Source: Phytophthora colocasiae
Taxonomy: Eukaryota > Oomycota > Peronosporomycetes > Peronosporales > Peronosporaceae
Length of the DNA stretch: 64,000 bases
Assembly: GCA_018806915.1 (NCBI GenBank)
Contig: JAGKQI010000088.1
Span: forward strand, 992,001 to 1,056,000
Direction: 5' to 3'
The notes beneath the pieces are model-generated. The model was not told the DNA's origin, made no database searches, and was given only the letters and a program-made list of their open reading frames with translations. Shown here one piece after another: positions 19,466-29,997 of the stretch; position 1 is the first letter of the stretch; the number at the start of each line of letters is the position of its first letter. Both the position numbers and the translations under genes were made by a program.

Positions 19466-22400
19466 ATGGATAGCGATTCCGCCCAGACGCAGACTATTCC
19501 GGGACGTGTACGCTCGTCGTTTCAAGCTATAGACGAGAGCTTGTAACTCCTCCCTCTCTCTCTCTCTCTCGGCTGAATCATCGTGTTCAAACCAGGTGAA
19601 CGGCACTTCGTGCTACGGTTCAACGTCCGGGATCAGCGAGATTTTGTCTGTCCCGAGCGTGCTAAGGCATCTATCAGGCAGAATTAAGCGCGGGTTTGCG
19701 GTCGCGCCGACAGCTTCTGGTGGCTCCTTGGAAAAGGATGCGTTTGCGTTGATTCCCGACATTTCCCGCACGACAATGACTCCTCCACCAGAAGCAGGAG
19801 CCCCACCACCATTAAAGCCTTCGACCACCAGCTCGAACGACCACTCAGATAAACATTTAGACCAAAAGCGACGAAAACTAGGTTTCGTCGAGCCGCCCAA
19901 GGTACAATTGATCTCTTTTACTTGAAGGAAAAGTTAAATGTTCACTAACTAAAAACTTTTACTTGTCTAGGGATTTGGAGCAGACTATTTTTTCTACCGA
20001 TTCTTGCCGAGGGAGCACATATTACGCCGATGGTGCGTTCAGATAGTGTCACACAACTACTTTGATCGCTTCATCATTGCGGCCATCGTGGCCAACTCGG
20101 TTATTCTCGGATTATCGGATTTCTCTGTGGTGGATAAGGACTTGAACCCAGCAAGCAGCGGCAAGAAATACGAGGAAGGCGGACTTGTGGACGCCTACTC
20201 ATTTCAGAACCACGTCGTAGAGATTTCTGAGTCTCCCTTCACGATCATATTCACGACCGAGTGTATTCTAAAAATCATCTCAATGGGGCTTTACGGCAAA
20301 GGCTCGTATTTCAAGGATACGTGGAACATCCTCGATTTTTTCGTCGTCGTTTCAAGGTACGAAACATTCCTAGTAGCAGATATAGCCCGTGTTGTACTTA
20401 CGCACATTATTTCTTTAGCCTTGTTGCTTCCCTCCCAGGAATGCCAAACGTCTCAGCTATTCGGACAATCCGCGTTCTTCGTCCGCTTCGTTCCCTCTCA
20501 GTTATCCCAGGCATGAGGCGTCTTATCGCTGCTTTGCTTAAAGCTCTGCCTGCACTCGGAAACGTTGTGATTCTGCAGATTTTTGTGTTCTTCATCTTCG
20601 GCATCCTCGGGATCCAGCTTTTCGGTGGCAGTATGAATCGACGGTGTCGTTTGACATCACAACCCGTGAAGCTGCCTCTCGACGACATGAACGAAACGAT
20701 TTGGCCAGTTCCCAGCACATATCTCGATGAGGTAAAAGCAAATGAGACGGCATATTATTGCCTCGACGCCGATCTACTCGACTACGAAGATTCAACTAAC
20801 TACACGAAGGAGACTTCACCTTGGAATGTCCCGCAGAACTGTTTCTGGCCCGTTGATGAAAACGACGAGTCCCTTTGTGCTGCATCTGGACAGCCAGGAA
20901 ATCACAACTGCAACAATGGAATGTACTGCGGCTCGGACTATGATGCTTTCGGAAATCCACGATTCAGCCACAAAAAAGCGATGGATTACGCGCTCTATCG
21001 ACCCAGCCTTGACTGGGGACTCACGACGTTTGATAACATTGGACGCGCATTCTTCACCATTTTCCAGTCCATTACACAGGAAGGATGGACTGTCATCATG
21101 TATATGGTGATGGATTCATCGCAACCGACAGTCGGGGCGATTTTTTTCGTGGTTCTCATTATTTTCGCCTCCTTTTTTGTGATGAACCTGACGTTGGCTG
21201 TTATTTCAGAAGAGTTTAATCTGGACCAGAAGCCAGGAAAAACAGCGGCAGAAAAGCGAGAAGAGGAACGAAAGGCCAAACTAGAAAAGGACAGAGCTGA
21301 GAAGAAGGCTCGGGAACACTGGCTCAATGCTATCGTGTCGCACAGGCTATTTTCTGGGTTTATCATGTGCGTGATTTTGGCGAACACCGGGATTTTAGCC
21401 ATGGATCACTATCCGATGCCTACAAAAATGGACGAGGATCTCGAAATCGTGAATTTTGCATTATCGTGCGTTTTCGTGGTCGAAATGATCATGAAACTAT
21501 TTGGACTCGGTCTTCGTCAATACTCCCGCGACAAGTTTAATCTTTTCGACGCTTTTATCGTTACGATGGGCATTCTCGAGACAGTTGCATCCCCGCCTTC
21601 CTTCATGTCCAGCAACCCGCCCAAGAAAGGAGCAGTCTCAGCCTTGCGATCTTTCCGTCTTTTCCGGGTTTTTAAACTCGCTCGCGACTGGAAATCTCTA
21701 CGAGAGCTATTGGAGATGATTATACGAGCTGTGGCCAGTATTGCAAACTTCGGCGTACTCCTGTTCCTATTTATCTACATCTACGCCTTAGTTGGCGTAC
21801 AGGTAAATAGGTTCCCTACCTCGCAATTCCTTGAATATTGTCTTACGCAATTTTGTATGATAGTTCTTTGGCAACACGATGCGTTTCGATGGTGAAGGCT
21901 ACCCGACTCCATTTAACTTGGAAGAATTCTGGGATGGAACGGTACGACTACTTTTTTCCAACTTAAAGAAAAATGTGCTAATATGTTGTGTTTTTAACTG
22001 AAGGTCCCGCGAAACAATTTCGACACGCTTCTCTGGGCTGCAGTTACAGTCTTCCAGATCATCACTGGCGAAAATTGGAATAGTATCATGTACTACGCCA
22101 TTCTCGGGAACGGCATGCTGTCGTGCGTGTATTTCATATCGCTGGTAAGACTATTCAAATTTACACTAGCAACTAACACTGGGTTGGAGTATCTTACTTC
22201 TAATCGGTTCGTGCCGGGTGTAGGTGATCCTTGGTGACTTTGTATTGATGAACCTGTTCTTGGCTCTGCTTCTGGACAATTTCGGAGACAACGACGAAGA
22301 GCAAGAAAAGGAAAAACAGGAAGAGACCAAGAAACTTGCTCAAAAGATGTCAGTAATGAACATGAGTATGAAAGTGACCCCCATCACGACATCCGAGAGC

Positions 22401-25398
22401 GAGCGAACGATGAATACCCGAGGCAGTTTTTTAATGGTGTCAACGGCGTTTTCGCTGGGAGGTCGGCGACAATCAATTCTCGAGATGGACGAGGAAGGAG
22501 ACGAAGAGGATGTTCGTGTAGTGAATTTGGAGAGGTTTGCTGACGAGCTGACACCAAGTGTTCCTCTTGCAAAGACGGTTTACATCGAACCCCCCGCTCG
22601 GATTACCGCCCCTGCCGCCTCAGCAAGTCCACGGCCACTAGAAAAACAAGGAAGTTTGCGACGCAAGTCGTTACGCAACATGATGACTTCAGCACGGAAC
22701 AGTATCATCGCCAGCTCACGAGCAAGTGTGTTGTCAACGATGATTATGGGTGGAGGTCAGCCACCAGAAGAGGAGACGGAAGAACCAGAAGAAGCCAATG
22801 GACCACCGTCACCGTTCAGCCCTGGGAGATCTTTATTCCTCTTTGCAGCAGACTCAAAAGTGCGGCGTGTGGCGTGCTTTATGTCGACACATCCATGGTT
22901 TGACTCAATCGTTTTTAGTCTCATTGTGATCTCTTCCATCGCGCTTGCTGTGGACAATCCACTCGCCGATCCGACATCTAGTCTTGCCACCTTCCTGAAA
23001 GGTCTGGACAAAGCTCTTGCAATTGTTTTCGCGATTGAAATGGTGATAAAAATTGTGGCGATGGGACTCATACTCCACAAAGGCGCATACCTTCGGAATA
23101 GCTGGAACATCATTGACGGTGTAATTGTCATCTCCTCTATCATTATGCTGGTTGCCGAGTCGTCAGGCCAAGGCAAGAACTTGAAGTCGCTTCGATCACT
23201 TCGAGGTCTCCGAACATTCCGTCCATTACGAATGATTAGCCGTCGACCCGGTTTAAAGCTCGTGGTGAATGCTTTGTTCGAAGCCATTCCCGAAGTGATC
23301 AACGTTCTCTTCGTTTGTATGCTTTTCTTCCTCATCTTCAGCATCGTCGCAGTAAATTACTTGAAAGGGACCTTCAACGCATGCAGTGGGGACGTCTTCA
23401 ATGGTTTTTCGGACGCTCAAATGAATTTTCTGGTAGCCCCAAAGAGTTGGAATATTTCCTCGGAGCTGCAACGCAATTTGTTCAACGGCACAGACTGTGA
23501 GTTCTCGTTCCCAACTACCACAGGTTCTGACTTAACTTCCAAGTATGTTTGCGAGTGCTGGGGAGCTGATTGGGGTGAAGTTTTGCCGCAGAATTTCAAC
23601 AATGTCGGTAGCGCAATGTTGACATTTTTCGAAATCTCCACGACTGAAGGCTGGGCGGATGTAATGATGGCCGCCATCGATAACAACGGGATCGGCATGC
23701 AGCCTATTCGTGACAATAACATGATCTGGGCTCTCTTCTTCGTACTGTTCATCATGGTCGGCAGCTTCTTCGTCGTGAACCTATTTGTTGGTGTTATTAT
23801 CGACAATTTTAACCGCATGAAAGCCGCCTTGGGAGGAGATTTCATGCTTACACCGGAGCAGAAAAAATGGATCGAGGCACAGAAGGCTGCGTCTCGAGTT
23901 GGCCCAGTTCGCATCTTGAAGCCTCCTCGACAGTACTTCCGACGGCAATTGTTCTATCTGGTAAAAATGCAGCGCTTCGAGTGGTTCATCATGATCTGCA
24001 TCATTGTCAACACTTTCCTCATGGCTACACAGTACTTTGGTGAGTCAACCATGCAGGCGTACGTCATCAACATTGTGAACGAAGTCTTTGCGGTTATTTT
24101 CACTTTGGAGGCAGTGATGAAGCTCGCAGCATTCGGATGGGAATACTTCGAGGACCAATGGAATCAATTTGACTTCTTCGTCGTTCTAGGAACACTGTTA
24201 AGTGTTGTGGTTGAATTGTTTACTGGAGCTTCGGTTCGCTCCCTTGCGATGCTTGTGCGTGTCTTTCGAGTTACACGTATCCTCCGACTTGTCAAAGCTT
24301 CAAAAAGCATTCGACAGATTTTATTGACGCTGTACATCGCTCTGCCCGGTCTCAGCAACATCACGTCCATCCTGTTCTTGATGTTATTTATCTACGCTAC
24401 CATGGGAGTTCAGATTTTCGCCAAGGTTGCTCTGTCTACCAACATAGATGAGCACGCAAACTTCCAGGATTTTGGGAGAGGATTCCTCTTCCTTTTACGC
24501 GCTGCGACTGGAGAAGCTTGGAATAGCTGCATGCACGACTTAGCGTCAAGCTCTCCAGGGTGTGTGGATGATCCTCCCTATGACCCAGGCATGTGTGGAT
24601 TTAACGACTTCGAGGGGTGCAAACCGTTGAATGGCTGTGGGAACCCCATCGCTTACGGATTCTTCTGCACATTTACGTTGCTAGTGACGTACGTCATGCT
24701 GAATCTTACGATTGCCGTTATTCTCGAGGGATTTTCACTTTCTCATGAGGACGAGGAACCTTTGTTTGAGCCGGAGATTCTCGATGAATTCCAGACAAAG
24801 TGGGCTGACATCGATCCCAAAGCCACAGGATTCGTCAGAGTGGATAAAATGTTGTTACTCGTCAATTTACTCCGACCTCCTTTAGGGAAATTGGGCATCC
24901 CCTTCGACATGGCTCACTTTTTCAAGTATATGTGTACGTACTCATTGTATGAATTTTACAATACTCAACTCATTCATTTGATTTCCCAACAGGTATGCTA
25001 GAGATCCCATTGTACGAAGGCGAGTTTGTTTATTTCCGCGACGTATTACTTGCAATGACTCGCGAAATGGTCAAAGTACGTTTTTCTTCTCACAAGAAAA
25101 GATTAAAGACATCAAGAAGCTAACATATTATCATGTCCAGCTCAACGCAGGTACAATTTCAGACATGCCCGCAGACCAGGACCCAGCTACAACTGGTGTT
25201 CCTGGAGCTAAACGACGTATTGAGTTTTCTGCGCATCAATATTTCGGAGCTCGTCGTATCCAGCGACAAGTAGCGGGATGGCTACGGATCAAACGTAAAC
25301 TTGAAAAGGAGTACATGGAAGAGTACAAGAACAAGATTAAGAAGCCCAGTGGACGTCCAAAGAAGCAACGGGACGCACGTGTCTTCACCGTAGGATAG
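19466..25398 (+). CDS. four-domain voltage-gated calcium channel alpha subunit
   Basis: Nine exons inferred from frame and GT/AG: 19466-19542, 19637-19901, 19971-20356, 20419-21802, 21864-21941, 22004-22144, 22224-24933, 24993-25075, 25141-25398 (5,382 nt, 1,793 residues). Four 6TM repeats each have an Arg/Lys-rich S4 (RTIRVLRPLRSL; RSFRLFRVFKLAR; RSLRGLRTFRPLR; VRVFRVTRILRLVK). The four P-loops read TQEGW, TGENW, TTEGW and TGEAW, an EEEE ring expected to select Ca2+ over Na+. The C-terminus has the degenerate EF-hand/pre-IQ-like segment (QTKWADIDPKATGFVRVDK) and an IQ-like helix (RIQRQVAGWLRIKRK). Linkers I-II and II-III are charged. The first exon is the least certain; the intron 1 acceptor was chosen to keep frame. 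A plasma-membrane or flagellar site is likely but not shown. Confidence 0.92.
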
Positions 25399-25440
25399 AT
25401 AGCTAACACCCTTTAACCTCGTTTTCCCCTTGTAGCCATT

Positions 25441-25923
25441 TCAGCGACGATTGGCTCGACGAGCTCCTGAGCGTCTCTCTGTCTCCTTCTTGAAGGCCCA
25501 GTCTACATGAATAACACTACCCAATATCTCTTGTCCATCCATCCTCTCCATAGCTGCCTTAGCGTCTTCAAAGTTCTCAAACTCCACTAGAGCATATCCC
25601 TTAACGAATCCAGAGCGCCGGTCCAAATTCATGTGAAGATCCTTGACCTGCGCGTCCTCACCAAAAGCATCCATAACGTCCTCCTCCTGAGCTTCTTCAT
25701 GGACACCAGTGACGAACAGAATCCATCCCTCTACCGAGCGGAGAGCTGTTGAATGGTCCCGAGAAGACTTGAGCTTCTCAAACACCCCACTCTCCGCCGG
25801 ATAACGAGCTGCATCCATTGCAGCAGAGCCTGAACCACGTCCTTTAACCACACGACGAGGACGTTCCTCTTCTTCCTCGACGGCCATTGCCGTGTCGCTC
25901 TCGTAGTCCACCTCGTCCGCCAT
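25441..25923 (-). CDS. RBM8A: RNA-binding protein 8A / Y14, exon junction complex
   Basis: 160 residues starting MADEVDYESD; an open frame runs upstream to 26082 but that part is hydrophobic, AT-rich and likely 5' UTR. A single RRM follows an acidic N-terminus and the Y14 linker: EGWILFVTGVHEEAQEEDV (RNP2), then SGFVKGYALVEFENFEDA (RNP1), with conserved HVDWAFKK and an Arg-rich tail. Y14 binds Mago and is part of the exon junction complex that marks spliced mRNA. The gene is tail-to-tail with the calcium channel, 42 bases apart. Confidence 0.92.
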   Translation of the reverse strand: MADEVDYESDTAMAVEEEEERPRRVVKGRGSGSAAMDAARYPAESGVFEKLKSSRDHSTALRSVEGWILFVTGVHEEAQEEDVMDAFGEDAQVKDLHMNLDRRSGFVKGYALVEFENFEDAKAAMERMDGQEILGSVIHVDWAFKKETERRSGARRANRR

Positions 25924-26075
25924 CACCTTACACTTGTTACCAGTATTAATACGATGTTGTAATAATCTGATTGTATTAAGTACGAATTTTAAGCTGATGG
26001 CTACATTCTTTAAAAAAATGAGAACAAGAGCTTTGCTTATCATTTTAGTGTTGTTGGTGTATTGAGTTAGTAAGA

Positions 26076-27026
26076 TCAGCAACGGACACGGCGAATAGCG
26101 CAGTACATAGGTTCACCTCCGTCCACAGCTTCGACGATCTGGCTGTCCTGATCCTCAATGATCTCTGCTCGTAAAGCAATTTCCTGCGCATATTCAGGAG
26201 GGATCACCACCACGCCACTCAAGTCACCACGGATGATATCGTTAGGACGTACGACGCAGCCTGCAACAACCAGAGTACTATTGACTTCTGCCACGGTAGT
26301 GGATCCGTACATACCATGGACTGACGTTCCCGATGCAAATGCAGGGAAGTTCATCATCGACAAGTCTTGAAGATCTCGTACCCGGCCATCCGTCACAACT
26401 CCGGCCACATCTTTTACCTTTGAAGCTGTTGCCAATAACCCACCAAATACAGCTGTAGTTATCCCTTGAGGCGCACTGATCACAACCACTTGACCCATTT
26501 TCGCTGTTTCAATATAATTGGAGGCCGCATCAGAAGCAAGAGTGACTCCAGTAGACGGCATCATCTTCACAGTCAATGCTGGTCCGCAGATATTCATAGC
26601 TGAAGGGGATTTATAACCTCGAACCAATCCCACGTTCACCAAGCAGCCCCGAATCTTCATCCTCGCCATCGCATCGGAAATAACACACGTCGATAACTTG
26701 GCCAACCGAAAGAGCAACTCGTCCGTGTCCAATGGGTTCTCGTTCTTCAATCTTTCCTGCAATAATCTATCACCCACTTCGCCTTTGGCCGGAGTCGGAG
26801 GTATGGAACGACGGCCGGGTGGAGGAGGACGAGGGACTTGGTTGGGCACGAAATTCGGTGCACACGACTGCTGGAGGTGAAGGACGAGCCGACGCAAGCG
26901 GAACTCCCTCAGGTCCTTGATGGTGAACTTCTTGTCGCACTTCTTGCACTGGTAGCACACATATTTGTGGCGGAGATGCTCGTGCCGCAATTTGATGTAG
27001 TAGTCGTACACGTTGCCAGACTCCAT
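26076..27026 (-). CDS. BED zinc finger-RraA fusion protein 1
   Basis: 316 residues. Residues 1-58 are a BED-like finger: NVYDYYIKLRHE, CKKCDKKF and HLQQSC (Cx2C...Hx4C). A Pro/Arg linker (RPPPPGRRSIPPTP) joins a full RraA/HMG-aldolase fold from residue ~100: CVISDAMARMKI, ICGPALTVKMMPSTG, VISAPQGITTAVFGGLLA and VTDGRVRD, with catalytic Arg and Asp present. The second motif of the fold, GTSVHG, is also retained. It has a C-terminal EPMYCAIRRVRC. Nuclear or DNA targeting of a metabolic enzyme is inferred only from the finger. Confidence 0.85.
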   Translation of the reverse strand: MESGNVYDYYIKLRHEHLRHKYVCYQCKKCDKKFTIKDLREFRLRRLVLHLQQSCAPNFVPNQVPRPPPPGRRSIPPTPAKGEVGDRLLQERLKNENPLDTDELLFRLAKLSTCVISDAMARMKIRGCLVNVGLVRGYKSPSAMNICGPALTVKMMPSTGVTLASDAASNYIETAKMGQVVVISAPQGITTAVFGGLLATASKVKDVAGVVTDGRVRDLQDLSMMNFPAFASGTSVHGMYGSTTVAEVNSTLVVAGCVVRPNDIIRGDLSGVVVIPPEYAQEIALRAEIIEDQDSQIVEAVDGGEPMYCAIRRVRC

Positions 27027-27156
27027 TCCTACTTGGGTAAAGAAAAATAATTGGCAACCAAGCGTCTATGTTTACTTTTATGTAAAGGGTTAGGTTACTA
27101 TTTTTATTTTTCTTCTCCAATAAAAGTTGATCTAATTCTTGTTGATTTTTTTAAGA

Positions 27157-28134
27157 TCAGATCGTCGTTACAAGCGGAAAACGGCGTAAAGAAGACTGCA
27201 AAGGTTCACCTTCACTTAAAGCTTCAGCGATTTTGTTGTCTTGATCCTTGATGATTTCCGCTCGTAAAGCAACCTCCAAACCGCGTTCACGAGGGATCAC
27301 AACCACCCCATTGATATCGCCACGAATGATGTCCAGCGGTCGCACTACGCAGCCCCCAATGACGATAGTGCTGTTCACTTCTCCTACGACAACGGACTCG
27401 TACACACCGTACGTCGACGTGCCAGTTGCAAAAGCCGGGAAGTTCATCGCGCACAGTTCTGGAACATCTCGTACGCGTCCGTCGGTCACGACACCACTCA
27501 AATTTCTCACCTTGGACGCATTAGCCAACAGTCCGCCAAACACTGCCGTCGTTATCCCAGGAGGAGAACTGATCACGACTACCTGATCCACCTCCGCTGT
27601 GTCCGTGTAGTTAAAAGACCCGTTCAGGGGAGGCGTAACTCCCGTAGACGGCATCATCTTCACAGTCAACGCTGGTCCACAGACATTCATAGCCAGAGGG
27701 GCGTCATAGCCTTCAATCAAACTCACATCGATGAAGCAGCCCTGAATATTCAGTTCCGCCATCGCATCGCCAATCACTCCCGTTGTCAGCTTGGCCAGTC
27801 GAAGCAGCAGCTCCGTTGTGTTCTTTATCCTCGGACGAGTCTGTGTAGCTGCACCACCGTCTTCTTCCTTTGTTTCACCTTCGTCTTCTACATCGCATTT
27901 GCCATGCTTGGGCAAAGGAGGCAATGTCTGTCGAAATCGGACTTTCTTCGGATAGCCATCGTCCGCCTGGAAACCTCGAGCGCATTTCTCCCGAAGGTGA
28001 TCAGCCAAACGCCCAGCATGTCGGGCGTAGTACTTGTGGCATATCTTACATCTGTAGCGCTCGTGCTTGTACTTGCTGCCCGGTTTGGGCTCCACTCTGT
28101 CGTAGTACTCCCACACGTTACTTCTACGGACCAT
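27157..28134 (-). CDS. BED zinc finger-RraA fusion protein 2
   Basis: 325 residues from the MVRRSNVWEY methionine at 28134; a further ATG at 28170 is possible. The finger (residues ~1-55) shows the BED aromatic signature VWEYYDRVEPKPGSKY, CKICHKYY and HLREKC. After a Lys/acidic linker (CDVEDEGETKEEDGG) the RraA fold begins at ~115: TTGVIGDAMAELNI, VCGPALTVKMMPSTG, VISSPPGITTAVFGGLLA and VTDGRVRD. It lies 130 bases from fusion 1 in the same direction, consistent with tandem duplication. Linkers differ strongly among the three copies while the enzyme cores are close. Confidence 0.88.
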   Translation of the reverse strand: MVRRSNVWEYYDRVEPKPGSKYKHERYRCKICHKYYARHAGRLADHLREKCARGFQADDGYPKKVRFRQTLPPLPKHGKCDVEDEGETKEEDGGAATQTRPRIKNTTELLLRLAKLTTGVIGDAMAELNIQGCFIDVSLIEGYDAPLAMNVCGPALTVKMMPSTGVTPPLNGSFNYTDTAEVDQVVVISSPPGITTAVFGGLLANASKVRNLSGVVTDGRVRDVPELCAMNFPAFATGTSTYGVYESVVVGEVNSTIVIGGCVVRPLDIIRGDINGVVVIPRERGLEVALRAEIIKDQDNKIAEALSEGEPLQSSLRRFPLVTTI

Positions 28135-28170
28135 GGTGATGTATGGTTTCGAGAACGTAGGAAAAAACAA

Positions 28171-28960
28171 TCATCTCCGATTGGCTGAGTGAAATTGAAT
28201 TAATAGCCAATTGTAGACGTTTGTAGACTTTGATTTTAACTGGCAGAATCACATCATCTTGTAGTTATCACCAATTAAATGAACCCCAAGAGACTAGTTT
28301 TGGAGTTTGAGCTACTGTTTGGCGAAAGTGAATGTCGTTCCGAAAGTCTACGCTGCATGAAAACAATAGCTGTTTGTACTTTCCACAATATAAGTCGTAC
28401 CTTTCGGTTCCTTCTGCTGCTTTGAATATCACGAGGCTCCGGAAAAACATCAATCGCTACACTTGTCCATGTTGATGTCAATGCTGGACACGCAAACAGA
28501 CAATGGTTCGACAACTTGGACGTTGAATGAATAGTCGGGTTGAGTGATTTCAGGAAATATCCTATGATCGCGAGCCCACAATCAAGTCTCCGAAATACGA
28601 TCGCAACGTCACCTCATGAACCACAGCAAGTAAGAACCCTGACAACGTTTGATGAATTCGTTGGCTAGGACATCCCTAATCTTCTTCCAGCGGGTGATGC
28701 ATCAATTCCGGTACTCTTTGAAGATTTTTACTCCGATCCTAAGTCCGCAATGCAGGGAAAAAACGAACTGTAAGCACTGTCGGATCGAGGTCATCGATTT
28801 CAACCCCGGAAACGTGGGGAACGGGTGAACATTCGATAGCATGAATTCCACCTTCTTATCACGATGACGGAACTGGGATTGCGTTATCTACTTGTGCACA
28901 GCAAAGTGCTCATTCGAGAGTTCTGATCATTCCTCAAAACTTCACCAACTCCACAGCAAG
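28171..28960. other. intergenic, no gene recognised
   Basis: Nearly 800 bases of AT-rich sequence with only short ORFs. It contains the upstream region of BED-RraA 2 and degenerate sequence leading into the oxidoreductase relic. Confidence 0.45.
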
Positions 28961-29700
28961 CTTCGTGACCTCAACTACCATTATGCCAACCACCATCGGT
29001 ACCGTCGGCTTCGGAAATATGAACTCCAGAGGCTCGGCGACGCTGCAGAACGCTGTCTCGAAACTGGGGCCTTTGGCCCGTGCTGTCACTGTCGAAGACG
29101 CCATTCGTGAAAGTGACGTCGTATCTGTCTCCATTCCACTGACGAGCCTTAAGGAACTCCCCATTGAGGCATTAGCCGGAAAGATTGTCATCGACACGAC
29201 CAACTACTACCCGGAGCGGGACGGAAACATCGAGGAACTCGACACTTTCCAGCTCTCAACGAGTGAGCTGGTGCAGCGTATCCTGAAAGGATCTCGAGTA
29301 GTCAAGGTGTTTCACAACATCTCCCAATTCCACTTCCGGTACGGAGCTCGCCCCGCCAACGACCCCGAACGTTGGGCACTTCCACTCGCTGGCGATGACG
29401 CAGACGCCAAAGCTTTCGTCATGAAGTTCGTATCGGAAATTGGTTTCGACCCCGTGGACTGAGGAACTCTGGCTGGAAGCTGGCGCATCCAGCAACACCC
29501 GCCGTGATACTTCCACCCATTCGTCGGAGATATTCCGAATGGAGCTACACGTGACGAGCTCTTCGAGTGGGTCAAGCATGACCACTCCCGTGTGCGGACG
29601 TCCGAGACGCGGCGGCGAAAGCGATCAAGTCGGGCCGCGCGGGTCAACTCTACTCGGACTGGCCGCCGGAATTCGAAATGCTCTTCTCGATCAAGCTTAA
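28961..29700 (+). pseudogene. NAD(P)-binding F420-dependent-oxidoreductase-like relic
   Basis: The ORF 28965-29462 matches a dinucleotide-binding fold of the coenzyme-F420-dependent NADP oxidoreductase type: TVGFGNMNSRG (damaged glycine loop), SDVVSVSIPLTSLKELP, GKIVIDTTNYYPERDG, SRVVKVFHNI and SEIGFDPVD. The frame ends at a TGA at 29460 just where relatives continue; recognisable downstream peptide (GTLAGSWRIQQ) is in the same reading register behind that stop and then decays. The usual N-terminal GxGxxG start is also missing. Broken copy; it interrupts the BED-RraA array. Confidence 0.7.
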
Positions 29701-29997
29701 CGAGTTGTAGGCGCAACGAGTTTTAGGCGTGAGGGTGGTTGCCAATCACCACTGGTTGATAGTGTCCGTGTCCTCAGATTGCCTGTTAACGAAATTGTGT
29801 CAGCACCGACAGGCTCACGGAAATTCTAGCCTGGAAAATTCGCATCTCTCGGAATACGTTCAGAAATTTCATGCGTACTGAAGTGCACGGCGATATTCGG
29901 AATCCAACTTCACGCATTTCACGAAAAAAAAGAGCGACGTAACAAATTTCGTTGCTGACGAACTCAACATCCATTCGTATTGTATCTTAGGTGAAGA

